From Clostridiales bacterium (GTDB taxonomy: Bacteria > Bacillota > Clostridia > TANB77 > CAG-508), in the NCBI GenBank assembly GCA_004554705.1, contig SFKS01000004.1:45042-109041 (forward strand): a stretch of 64,000 nucleotides of DNA. Reading direction: 5' to 3'. Both the position numbers and the translations under genes were made by a program. The notes under the pieces were generated by a model. It searched no databases and was not told the origin of the DNA. It saw only the letters and a list, made by a program, of their open reading frames with translations. Below, one piece after another: positions 7,899 to 16,259 of this stretch (its first letter is position 1; each line of letters opens with the position of its first letter).

Positions 7899-8423
7899 TT
7901 ATATATGATTAATATATTTATTAAACTCTTTAAAACTTATTCCAACTGGTATTTCATAAAATTCTTTTGTTGGGCTATCTTTTCCGCCTCTTAATTTTAT
8001 ATAATATTCTACAATCTCTTTTATTGCTATGTCTTCTGAATTATATTCATAAATTCCTTTTTTCTCAAAATTAGGATGTTCCATATGATATACTTTTCCA
8101 TTCTCATAATACAATATAAAACAATGCATATGTTCTTCTTCCTCAAGATTTCCATAATCATCTGGTTCAAATATTCTACAACAAAACATTTTATTCTTAA
8201 TATTGATTTTATTTAATAAGTCATGCATTAAATTAACTTGCTCTATACATGTTCCTATTTTGTATTTCAATATTTCTTCTATTGACATTGTTCTATAGAT
8301 TCTGCGAAAATCTTTCATTGTATTTAAATGTTGCTTACCACTAATATCAATCCATCCATATTCTATATTATCATCTATGAATTGGTATACATCTTCAGGA
8401 CTTTTTATTTCACTTAATTCCAT
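7899..8423 (-). CDS. Transglutaminase-like cysteine protease-fold protein
   Basis: A 174-residue protein with a probable Cys-His pair of the transglutaminase-like superfamily: IGTCIEQVNLMHDLL around residue 80 holds the cysteine on a helix, and HMHCFILYYENGKVYHMEHP around residue 118 holds the histidine strand. Its substrate is unknown. It has a GGTGAAG ribosome binding site and lies between amidotransferase and deoxyribosyltransferase-like genes, spaced by 20-31 bp, so the cargo genes are probably co-transcribed. Confidence 0.65.
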   Translation of the reverse strand: MELSEIKSPEDVYQFIDDNIEYGWIDISGKQHLNTMKDFRRIYRTMSIEEILKYKIGTCIEQVNLMHDLLNKINIKNKMFCCRIFEPDDYGNLEEEEHMHCFILYYENGKVYHMEHPNFEKKGIYEYNSEDIAIKEIVEYYIKLRGGKDSPTKEFYEIPVGISFKEFNKYINHI

Positions 8424-8454
8424 TTCTTCACCTACTGATTATATTTATACAACT

Positions 8455-9150
8455 CTATTTACACTTTCCAATAAATTTTTTAAATAAATTATCAGTAAAT
8501 ATATCTTCAAGCATTAATTCTGGATGCCATTTTATTCCTATTACAAATTTCTTGTTATCTAATTCAAAACTTTCTACTAATCCGTCATAAGATATTGATG
8601 ATATTCTAGCATAATTTTCAACTTTTTCTTTGGGAGCAATCATACTATGAATACTATTTACATTATATTCATCTTCATTTATTAAATTATATATTTTTGT
8701 TCCCTTTATTACAGATATTTTATGTCTATAATCTTTATCATATATATCATGACTTTTTGTCTTATCTTCAATTACATCTGTCCCCAATGCTCTTAATATA
8801 TTATTAAATCCTGCACAAATTCCTATAAGTGGTTTATCCAATTCAATTATTCTTTTAGCCATTTCTATTTCATAATTCGAACTATATAATCCACCTTGTA
8901 AAATAAATCCATCACATAAATCTATTTGTCTGTACAATTCTTCTTTTTCCTCATCACTTAAAATTGTATCATCTTTAATATCATTATCATTAAATTTCAA
9001 AGTTATTTCTGTTGGCAATAGCATTATTGCTGTCCCACCATTTTTTACAATTAAATATCTTATTTCATCAACTTCATCAATTCTATGCCAAATATCTTCT
9101 CCATATTGTGGCTGAACTTTACCTATTATTCCTATGATTGGTTTTTTCAT
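8455..9150 (-). CDS. Class I glutamine amidotransferase, gamma-glutamyl hydrolase type (peptidase C26)
   Basis: Probably hydrolyses a gamma-glutamyl bond, as in PuuD-type gamma-glutamyl-GABA hydrolases; substrate not known. The 231 residues start KKPIIGIIGKVQPQYG and contain DGFILQGG, the nucleophile elbow PLIGICAGFNN around residue 113 and the catalytic KWHPE near residue 208. The elbow has A where C26 enzymes often have R. It is the first gene of the cargo operon in the element, with GGTGAG upstream of the ATG. Confidence 0.8.
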   Translation of the reverse strand: MKKPIIGIIGKVQPQYGEDIWHRIDEVDEIRYLIVKNGGTAIMLLPTEITLKFNDNDIKDDTILSDEEKEELYRQIDLCDGFILQGGLYSSNYEIEMAKRIIELDKPLIGICAGFNNILRALGTDVIEDKTKSHDIYDKDYRHKISVIKGTKIYNLINEDEYNVNSIHSMIAPKEKVENYARISSISYDGLVESFELDNKKFVIGIKWHPELMLEDIFTDNLFKKFIGKCK

Positions 9151-9276
9151 TTTATCTCACCTACAACTTTCTTGAGATAATTATATCATTCTCCTTAATT
9201 TTATTCCACCTATTCATAGATATATTTTTCATTAAAATTCGTATATACATTTTATCAAAAATAAATTTATTTTACC

Positions 9277-9397
9277 CCGAATTTTGGAGAGCATTTTTTG
9301 ATGACCAAAATTCGCCAGCTTGGTGTTTTGACACCATTTTTGCTGTTTAGGGCGAAATCCCTAAAACCCTTTTTAGCCCGCTGGGAGAATTTTTTTG
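9277..9397 (+). ncRNA. Candidate structured noncoding RNA in the integrative element
   Basis: Consecutive hairpins occur in 120 bp: CGAATTTTGG with CCAAAATTCG; TGGTGT-TTTG-ACACCA; TTTAGGG-CGAAAT-CCCTAAA; then CCCGCTGGG leading to a run of seven T. Base composition is richer in GC than the surroundings and there is no reading frame. The order suggests a plus-strand RNA ending in a terminator. No known RNA family is recognised. Confidence 0.45.
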
Positions 9398-9455
9398 CTT
9401 TAATTCTATTAATAAAAAAAGAAATATTTTTATTAATTTCTTAAAATTTTTAATT

Positions 9456-9658
9456 CTAATTCTCATATAAACTTTCTAAAAATTCTTTAGTATACACTCT
9501 CTGATTTTCATAATTTGATATGAATTTTCTATGCCTTTTATTATTCATTTTATTATTAAATCTTATATTATTATCTTCTATATTTTGATAGATAGCCTGT
9601 CCATTTTTGATGGTATTATTGAATAGTATCCAACTTTATTTCTTTGTTTCTCTTCCAT
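9456..9658 (-). pseudogene. Remnant of a replication-initiator/helix-turn-helix protein
   Basis: Behind a GGAG site, ATG at 9658 begins MEEKQRNKVGYYSIIPS, the start of phage or plasmid replisome-organiser proteins. The frame soon stops. In another frame, the downstream part ends NQRVYTKEFLESLYEN, which looks like the natural C-terminus. The middle of the gene seems deleted. It suggests the element once carried its own replication protein near the right end. Confidence 0.45.
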
Positions 9659-9692
9659 TTTTTCACTCCAATTCTAGCAGTAAATTAGGCAT

Positions 9693-9730
9693 AAAAAAAC
9701 AGAATACTTCAACTAATTTGAAATACTCTG
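9693..9730 (-). terminator. Rho-independent terminator near the right end of the element
   Basis: An imperfect hairpin (CAGAGTATTTCAA / TTGAAGTATTCTG) is followed on the minus strand by seven T. Confidence 0.65.
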
Positions 9731-9794
9731 TAATATAGATGATTACTGCATTTTATTAAATTATTTTTGTGGTTGGAAGTTTTTAAAGTCCACA

Positions 9795-9808
9795 GGTGTG
9801 GATTTAAA
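9795..9808 (+). repeat. Right 14-bp direct repeat (attR core) of the integrative element
   Basis: Second copy of GGTGTGGATTTAAA (first at 2521-2534). From here the M14 peptidase frame resumes with G-V-D-L-N-L-Q-F-P. Confidence 0.8.
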
Positions 9809-10256
9809 TCTACAATTTCCTGCAGGTTGGGAAGAGGCTCGTAAAATTAAATTTGCACAAGGATTTACTTCACCTGCACCTAGAGATTTTGTTGGTTATG
9901 GTCCTCTTACTGAACCTGAGAGTTTGGCTTTATACGATTTTACTTTGGAACATAATTTTAATTTAATACTTGCATATCATACACAAGGTCAAGAAATTTA
10001 TTGGCAATTCCAAAATTATGCTCCAGAAAAAGCTGAAGAAATTGGAGAAAAATTTGCTGAAGTTAGTGGTTATGTCTTAGCTGAAGTTCCTTTTAATTCA
10101 AGCTTTGCTGGTTATAAGGATTGGTTTTTACAAACCTATAAAAAGCCTGGATATACAATAGAAGCAGGTCTTGGTGAAAACCCGCTTCCTATATCTCAAT
10201 TTGATGAAATATACAATGATAATATTGGAATATTAGTTTTGGGAGCAGTTTTATAA
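9795..10256 (+). pseudogene. M14-family zinc carboxypeptidase, C-terminal half
   Basis: C-terminal half of the peptidase interrupted at 2521. It has no start codon or ribosome binding site of its own at the junction. It carries the third zinc ligand and catalytic part: LILAYHTQGQEIYW (histidine) and YTIEAGLGENPLP (the catalytic glutamate). There is no CGG in this half. With the N-terminal half, the full enzyme would have all three metal ligands and the catalytic glutamate, so it was functional until the element arrived and may be again after excision. Confidence 0.8.
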
Positions 10257-10265
10257 TCTGCTCCC
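10241..10265 (+). terminator. Terminator of the M14 peptidase gene
   Basis: GGGAGCAG and CTGCTCCC form an 8-bp stem overlapping the stop codon and followed by TTATTTACTGTTATTTTA. Confidence 0.6.
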
Positions 10266-10275
10266 TTATTTACTG

Positions 10276-10656
10276 TTATTTTACTTCTGTTTCCCAAAGT
10301 CCATGTTTGTTACAATATGCATATAATGTTGCTCCTGGAATATATTTAAATCTTACTGTAGTTTCTTGTTCGGGATATAATCTTATTCTTGTAGTTTGAT
10401 TATCATTCATCTGTGCTATCCATTGTATATAATGGTCTTTTTCCATAGGATGTTCTATTTCTCCAACCCTTACTACAATTTCATCTTCTACCTTTTCATA
10501 TACTGGTTTATGCTTTTCTGTTGATGCCTCTACAGAATTCGCAACTATTAGTTCCATTTTTTGTCCACAGCATTTGATATTGTTACTATCTCCTTCTATC
10601 AAACCAATTACATTTCCACATATAGGGCATCTATAAAATACTGTATTTTTTTTCAT
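10276..10656 (-). CDS. Desulfoferrodoxin (superoxide reductase)
   Basis: Reduces superoxide to hydrogen peroxide without making oxygen, a typical defence of anaerobes. The N-terminal desulforedoxin-type iron site is visible as FYRCPICGNV and then KCCGQKM. The catalytic iron-site ligands follow in the C-terminal domain: a histidine after SVEASTEKH, HPMEKDHYIQWI, and CNKHGLWE near the end. Three ATGs lie close together (10665, 10662, 10656); the last has the best spacing to GAGGAGG. It is monocistronic beside the M14 terminator. Confidence 0.93.
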   Translation of the reverse strand: MKKNTVFYRCPICGNVIGLIEGDSNNIKCCGQKMELIVANSVEASTEKHKPVYEKVEDEIVVRVGEIEHPMEKDHYIQWIAQMNDNQTTRIRLYPEQETTVRFKYIPGATLYAYCNKHGLWETEVK

Positions 10657-10739
10657 TTTCATCATTCCTCCTCTGTCTTATATATATCATTAATCCGTAT
10701 TTTTTTCAATACTAAAACATATTTTTTATATATCACAAG

Positions 10740-11866
10740 CTATCTTTTGCTTAAATTAACTTCTATTTTATATTCTTTATTATTTCTATTTACTGTTAGT
10801 TCTACATTATCTCCTGGTTTTTTTTGATATATATAGTTTCTTAGCTCACTCATTCTGTTTACACTATTACCATCTATTTTAGTTATTATATCTCCTATTT
10901 TTATATTCGTTTTTGCTATCGGAGCATCCTTTGATATTGTTACAATATATATGCCACCTTCAAAATCAAGGTCGTTGTTTAGGTATTTGACCACCTCTTT
11001 GTCATATGCAAATATTCCTAAATAAGCTTCTTCAAAATCACCCTTGTTTGTAAAACTATCTATTATTGGTTTTATTGTATTTATTGGTATTGCAAATCCC
11101 ATTCCTTCTGCGGTCTCTATTTTTACTGAATTTATTCCAATTACTTCCCCTTTCTTATTTATTAATGGTCCTCCGACTATTCCCTTGATTTATACTTGCA
11201 TCTGTTTGTATAAGTCCTTCCATATAACTAAGATTTTTTTCCTCTTCTATTTTTATTGTTCTATTTAAACCACTTATTATTCCTGATGTTACTGTTCTTT
11301 GAAATTCAATCCCTATAGGATTTCCTATTGCATATACCTTCTCTCCTAATTTTATATTGTCCGAATCACCTAATTTGAAATAATTTAGACCGGTTCACAC
11401 TTATTTTTACTATTGCTAAATCCAGATCTGAATCTGCCCATACCACACTTCCACTGTATACACTTCCATTTTCCAGTGTTACATAGCAAGAACTATATTT
11501 GTTCCCAGCTAAATGCCAATTTGTAATAATATACCCATTGTCTGAAATTATCATACCTGTTCCTAGGCTTAAGTTTTTTGTAGCATTTGCTTCTAATACT
11601 AATTCTCCTTTGTTCTTTATTTTTGATATTCCAACTACACATTTTGTGGCATCTTCTAAAGTATTTGATATTTCTTTTTCTTCTTCTTTTTCTACTGATA
11701 ATCGGATTGCTGTGCTAGCATTTTCAGTTTCTCCAGAGTCTCCATCTATATTTATATCTAAATACATTTTATATGAAAATATGCTAATTGCAGATACCAC
11801 TACTATTAGCATTATTGTCTCTAAAAACCTTTTTATCTTACTCTCTTTTTTTTCATATCTATACAT
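10740..11866 (-). CDS. HtrA/DegP-like membrane-anchored serine protease, read through two CGG +1 sites
   Basis: Trypsin-fold quality-control protease anchored by one N-terminal membrane helix (residues 13-31). Two in-frame CGG codons, at 11392-11390 and 11175-11173, must be shifted +1. The resulting 374-residue protein has the complete triad: H118 in YIITNWHLAG, D149 in DSDLDLAIVKI and S230 in INQGNSGGPL. A PDZ domain follows (IYIVTISKDAPI, KIGDIITKIDGNSV). The second CGG falls inside the GNSGGP motif itself, so the active site exists only if the shift occurs. A conventional reading would give dead fragments. Confidence 0.9.
11173..11175 (-). other. CGG +1 recoding site 2 in htrA (inside the catalytic serine motif)
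   Basis: Codons AAT AGT CGG AGG; skipping the C gives AAT AGT GGA GGA CCA (N-S-G-G-P). Confidence 0.85.
11390..11392 (-). other. CGG +1 recoding site 1 in htrA
   Basis: Codons GTG AAC CGG TCT; skipping the C gives GTG AAC GGT CTA AAT, continuing V-N-G-L-N-Y-F-K-L-G-D-S, the strand after the catalytic aspartate in HtrA proteases. Confidence 0.8.
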
Positions 11867-11920
11867 ATTCTACCTCCTCGTATTATTTTTTCCTTTTTTG
11901 CATTTTTTAAACAGTTTGTC

Positions 11921-11949
11921 TTGATTTGTTTTTTGTTTAATGATATACT
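11921..11949 (+). promoter_or_regulatory. Promoter of the NRPS gene
   Basis: TTGATT (11921-11926), 17-bp spacer, TATACT (11944-11949), followed by AAAGGTGG and the ATG at 11979. Confidence 0.6.
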
Positions 11950-11978
11950 AAATAAAAATTGTCGTAAAGGTGGTTATT

Positions 11979-14594
11979 ATGCAGAAAAAAATGTATGATT
12001 TGACAAATCCGCAAAAGTCAATTTGGTATACAGAAGAATTTTTTAAAGGAACACCTATCGAAAATATCACTGGCTCTGTAATTATTCCTGAAAAAGTAGA
12101 TTTTAAATTGTTAGAAAAAGCAATAAATACTTTTGTAGAAAAAAATGATAGTTTTAGATTGAAATTTGTACTGAAAAATACAGATATATATCAATATGTA
12201 GATAATTTCTCAGAATTTTCTATTGATATTGTTAATGTTGCATCAGATGAAGAATTAAAGGATGTAGAAGGCAAAATATCTTCAACAGTTTTTAATGTTC
12301 TAGATTCATTTTTATATTTATTTAAAATGATTAAATTCCCAGATGGACATGGCGGTTTTATTATTAACATGCACCATTTAATTTCTGATGCTTGGAGTGC
12401 TGGTCTTGGTGCTTCTGAAATTATTAAAATTTATACTCTTTTGCTAAATAATCAATCAATTGATAATATTGTTTATCCTTCTTACATTGATTATATTAAC
12501 TCTGAAACTTCTTATTTACAAAGTGATAAATTTAATAAGGATAAAGCTTTTTGGAATGATATGTTTGAAACAGTTCCAGAAGTTGCAACTATTCCAACTT
12601 CTTTAGGTGAAAATAGAGATACTTTAGTGGGTAAAGCTAATAGAGAGCAATTTACTATACCTCATGAGGTAATTAATAGTATTTACGCTTTTTGTAAAAA
12701 TTCAAAAATTTCTGCTTTTAACTTTTTTATGGCCGTTTTCTCTCTTTATATTGGCAAAACTTCAGGGCTTGATGAATTTGTTATCGGCTCACCTATTCTA
12801 AATCGCGGAAATGTAAAAGAAAAACATACCTCTGGTATGTTTATCAGTACTGTCCCACTAAAAGTTTCTTTGACAAATAATATTACTTTTACTGAATTAG
12901 CTTCAAATATTTCATCTAACTTTTTTAGTATTTTTAAACATCAAAAATATCCTTATTTATCTTTGTTGTCTGATTTAAGAAAAAAGGATAATTCAATTCC
13001 TAATTTATACAATGTTCTTATATCTTATCAAAATATTAGAAGTACTGCAAATACTTCAGAAATACCTTATAAAATCAAGTGGGTTCCAAATAACTATACT
13101 TCGAATAATATTGATATACACATTTATGATATGAATGATACTGGAAATATAAATATCGCTTATGATTATCAAATTGCAAAGCATACATCTCAAGATATAT
13201 TAAATATTCATGCGAGAATTCTAAATATAATTAATCAAATTCTATCAAACAATGAAATTGTTATTAACGATATTGAAATTGTTACACCAGAAGAAAAAGA
13301 TAAGATTTTAAATGAATTTAACAATACAAAAGTAGATTATCCAAAAAATAAAACAATTTCACAGCTTTTTGAAGAACAGGTTCAAAAAACTCCTAATAAT
13401 ATTGCTCTCGTTTTTGAAGATAAAACTTTAACTTATAGAGAATTAAATGAAAAAGCTAACAGTTTAGCTTACTACCTAAGGGAAAATGATGTTGGAAGGA
13501 ATAATATTGTAGGTATTATGGTCAATCGTTCTTTCGAAATGATTATTGGTATTCTTGCAGTGTTAAAAGCTGGCGGTGCTTATCTTCCAATAGATCCTGA
13601 GTATCCGCAAGATAGAATTGAATATATGCTTTCAAATAGCGGTGCTACTATCCTTCTTACTCAGAAATCATTAGAAAATAAGCTTGACTTTAATAATAAA
13701 ATTTTTATAGACTTATCTTCTTCTAATATATATAACCTGCCATCGAAGAATTTAGAAAATATTAATAAACCTGAAGATTTATCTTATGTTATTTATACAT
13801 CTGGCTCAACAGGTTTGCCTAAAGGCGTAATGTTGAAAAATATAAATATTGTAAATTTCATTTATGCAATAATTAACAAATTAAATTTTACACATGAGCA
13901 AACAATAATTTCTATAACAACCATATCCTTTGATATTTTTGTACTTGAAAGCTTACTTCCTTTATCAAATGGTATGAAAATTGTAATTGCATCCGAAATT
14001 GCCCAAACTGATGCAAATGTATTTTGGAATTTATGCCAAAAACACAATGTTGATATTATCCAAACAACACCTTCTAGAATTCAAGCCTTCTTATTTGGTC
14101 AAAATCATCTAGAATATATAAATAACATAAAGTTTATGTTGATTGGTGGAGAACCTTTTCCACAAAAACTATTGAAAGAATTACATTCTATTTATCCTGG
14201 TAAAATATATAATATGTATGGACCTACCGAAACTGCAGTTTGGTCTTCAATAAAAGACTTGACCTCTGTTGATACTATAACTATTGGTAAACCTATTGCT
14301 AATACACAGATGTATATCTTAGATAAGTTTCATAGACTCCTTCCTCAAGGTGTTCCTGGAGAATTATATATTGGTGGTGATGGTGTATGTAAAGGGTATT
14401 TAAAAAATATGGAATTAACAAATAAAACTTTTTTTCCAAATCCTTTTATAAATGCTGCTAAAATTTATAAGACAGGTGACTTATGCAAACTTCTCCCTGA
14501 TGGTGAAATAGCTTATTTAGAAAGAATTGACAATCAGGTGAGATTGAGGCCTCAATTTCTACTTATCCTGATATTAATAAGTGTATTGTTGTAG
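11979..14594 (+). CDS. Nonribosomal peptide synthetase, condensation and adenylation domains (frame broken near 14537)
   Basis: First part of a single-module NRPS. The condensation domain has HHLISDAW around residue 130. The adenylation domain has YVIYTSGSTGLPKG, NMYGPTETAVW and YKTGDLCKLLPDGEIAYLER. Just after RIDNQ, where the hinge motif (V-K-I-R-G-x-R-I-E-L-G-E-I-E) should be, about 31 nt are missing. The sequence jumps from Q to GEIEAS in another frame, and translation stops at 14594. An AGGT on either side could have mediated the deletion. This lesion has no CGG and is a real deletion or an assembly fault. GTG at 11970 is a weaker start than ATG at 11979. Confidence 0.85.
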   Translation: MQKKMYDLTNPQKSIWYTEEFFKGTPIENITGSVIIPEKVDFKLLEKAINTFVEKNDSFRLKFVLKNTDIYQYVDNFSEFSIDIVNVASDEELKDVEGKISSTVFNVLDSFLYLFKMIKFPDGHGGFIINMHHLISDAWSAGLGASEIIKIYTLLLNNQSIDNIVYPSYIDYINSETSYLQSDKFNKDKAFWNDMFETVPEVATIPTSLGENRDTLVGKANREQFTIPHEVINSIYAFCKNSKISAFNFFMAVFSLYIGKTSGLDEFVIGSPILNRGNVKEKHTSGMFISTVPLKVSLTNNITFTELASNISSNFFSIFKHQKYPYLSLLSDLRKKDNSIPNLYNVLISYQNIRSTANTSEIPYKIKWVPNNYTSNNIDIHIYDMNDTGNINIAYDYQIAKHTSQDILNIHARILNIINQILSNNEIVINDIEIVTPEEKDKILNEFNNTKVDYPKNKTISQLFEEQVQKTPNNIALVFEDKTLTYRELNEKANSLAYYLRENDVGRNNIVGIMVNRSFEMIIGILAVLKAGGAYLPIDPEYPQDRIEYMLSNSGATILLTQKSLENKLDFNNKIFIDLSSSNIYNLPSKNLENINKPEDLSYVIYTSGSTGLPKGVMLKNINIVNFIYAIINKLNFTHEQTIISITTISFDIFVLESLLPLSNGMKIVIASEIAQTDANVFWNLCQKHNVDIIQTTPSRIQAFLFGQNHLEYINNIKFMLIGGEPFPQKLLKELHSIYPGKIYNMYGPTETAVWSSIKDLTSVDTITIGKPIANTQMYILDKFHRLLPQGVPGELYIGGDGVCKGYLKNMELTNKTFFPNPFINAAKIYKTGDLCKLLPDGEIAYLERIDNQVRLRPQFLLILILISVLL

Positions 14595-14656
14595 TTAATA
14601 GTGACCAAAAGATAATTGCATATTTTTCTGCAAACAGAAATATAAATACAAATGAT

Positions 14657-16249
14657 TTGAAGTCTTTTTTGCAGAGAAAACTTCCAAAATATTTTATTCC
14701 AAATGTTTTTGTTCAGGTCACCAAATTTAAAATGACACCTAATGGGAAAATTGACTTAAAAGCAATGGCAAAACAAAAAATTGAAATAACTACTGAATAT
14801 GAAGAACCATCTACTGATTTTCAAAAAGAATTAGCAGAAATATTTAAAAAAATACTTAATCTTCCAAAAATAAGTATAAATGACAACTTCTTTGAAATTG
14901 GTGGAGATTCATTATCTGCAATTAAACTTCAGATAGAAGCATTTAACAGTGGAATAGATTTATCTTATAAAGACATTTTTAATTATCCTACTATAAAGTT
15001 ATTATCACAAAACATAACAAAAACGGAGGTTGTTGTTCAAGAAGAAGACTATGATTATACAGAAATTAATAACCTAATACTTAAAAATAGTAATCCCAAT
15101 AAGCCAAGAATGAAGGTGGATAATATAAAGAATATTCTCCTTACTGGAGCAACTGGATTTATGGGGAGTCATATTCTTGATTGTTTAATAAAAAATACTA
15201 GAAGCAATATATATTGTCTAATTCGTGCAAAAAACAATCAAGATCCTCAAACTAGATTGTTAGATACCTTAAGATTCTATTTTGGAAATAAGTATGATAA
15301 GCTTCTTTTTAAGAGAATTTTTGCTATAGAAGGGGATATTTCAAAACCAAGGCTTGGTTTAAATAATTTGTATTACAATGAAATAGGTAACACTATTAAT
15401 TGTGTTATTAATGGTGCAGCTATTGTTAAGCATTATGGCAATTCTACTATATTTAATGATACTAACATTACAGGAACTCACAATTTAATTAAATTTTGTG
15501 AAAATTTTAATTGTAAATTAATTCACCTATCTACACTCAGTGTCTCTGGCAACATATTTAATAGTAGTATTAATTATAATAAAAACGTTGTATTTTCAGA
15601 AAAAGACTTGTTTATTAATCAAGATTTATCTAACATATATATTAAAACAAAGTTTTTATCTGAAAGATTAGTTTTAGAAAACATAATCCACAACAATCTA
15701 AATGCTAAAATTATACGTTTAGGTAACATAACTAACAGATATTCCGATGGTGCTTTTCAACTAAACATTTCCGAAAATGCATTTATAAATAGAATTCGTT
15801 CATTTATACAAATTGGAAGTGTTCCAACTAGTCTAAGGAACTTATGTGTTGAATTTACACCTGTTGATATTTGTGCTGATGCAGTTGTAAATTTAGTGAA
15901 ATATAAAAATGATTTTACTATTTTTCACGTTTTTAATAATAATACTATCACGTTTGAAGAATTAATTAGAAAGTTAGCTAAGCTAGGAATAGTACTGGAT
16001 TTTGTTGATGATACCGATTTCAGTAAACGTGTTAAATTCTTAGCTCAGAATGAAAATACTAAAAATCTTGTTACAGGTATAATAAATGATTTTTCAAAGA
16101 ATAAAAAAATAGAATATGTTACTAATATTAAAATGGATAATACATTTACAAATAAATATCTAAAAAGACTGTTATTTAGATGGCCAAAGATAAATGAAAA
16201 ATATATTTTAAAATATATTTCATATTTAAAATCTATTAAATATATTTAA
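14657..16249 (+). CDS. Nonribosomal peptide synthetase, carrier protein and terminal reductase domains
   Basis: Second part of the NRPS; the frame is open from about 14546, and 14657 is only its first ATG. It holds the end of the adenylation domain (TPNGKIDLKAMAKQ), a peptidyl carrier protein (FFEIGGDSLSAIKL, serine carrying phosphopantetheine) and a Rossmann-type thioester reductase domain beginning NILLTGATGFMGSHI. A terminal reductase would release the product as an aldehyde or alcohol. C-A-PCP-R enzymes of this size are known in gut Clostridia, where they make peptide aldehydes or pyrazinones from them; the product here is unknown. The histidine kinase gene follows 10 bp later. Confidence 0.85.
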   Translation: MKSFLQRKLPKYFIPNVFVQVTKFKMTPNGKIDLKAMAKQKIEITTEYEEPSTDFQKELAEIFKKILNLPKISINDNFFEIGGDSLSAIKLQIEAFNSGIDLSYKDIFNYPTIKLLSQNITKTEVVVQEEDYDYTEINNLILKNSNPNKPRMKVDNIKNILLTGATGFMGSHILDCLIKNTRSNIYCLIRAKNNQDPQTRLLDTLRFYFGNKYDKLLFKRIFAIEGDISKPRLGLNNLYYNEIGNTINCVINGAAIVKHYGNSTIFNDTNITGTHNLIKFCENFNCKLIHLSTLSVSGNIFNSSINYNKNVVFSEKDLFINQDLSNIYIKTKFLSERLVLENIIHNNLNAKIIRLGNITNRYSDGAFQLNISENAFINRIRSFIQIGSVPTSLRNLCVEFTPVDICADAVVNLVKYKNDFTIFHVFNNNTITFEELIRKLAKLGIVLDFVDDTDFSKRVKFLAQNENTKNLVTGIINDFSKNKKIEYVTNIKMDNTFTNKYLKRLLFRWPKINEKYILKYISYLKSIKYI

Positions 16250-16259
16250 GGAGGGTACT

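Larger units (their letters stand above)
2521..9808. mobile_element. Integrative element of about 7.3 kb with serine recombinase and AbiE cargo
   Basis: The element splits an M14 peptidase and is bounded by 14-bp direct repeats. A large serine recombinase lies 40 bp inside the left end and is transcribed towards that end. Cargo includes a 48-residue small gene, an AbiEi/AbiEii toxin-antitoxin pair, an acetyltransferase, a deoxyribosyltransferase-like protein, a transglutaminase-like protein, a class I amidotransferase, a structured noncoding region and a degenerate replication-protein remnant. No conjugation genes are present, so it is probably a mobilisable or decayed element. Excising it at the repeat restores the M14 reading frame exactly. 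Confidence 0.85.

Noticed and set aside
9795..10256. Independent small peptidase gene
   Set aside because: It has no ribosome binding site or start at the junction and only the C-terminal ligands; it is the rest of the split M14 gene.
14521..14660. NRPS frame break as an eleventh CGG site
   Set aside because: There is no CGG, and about ten conserved residues are missing; it is a deletion.
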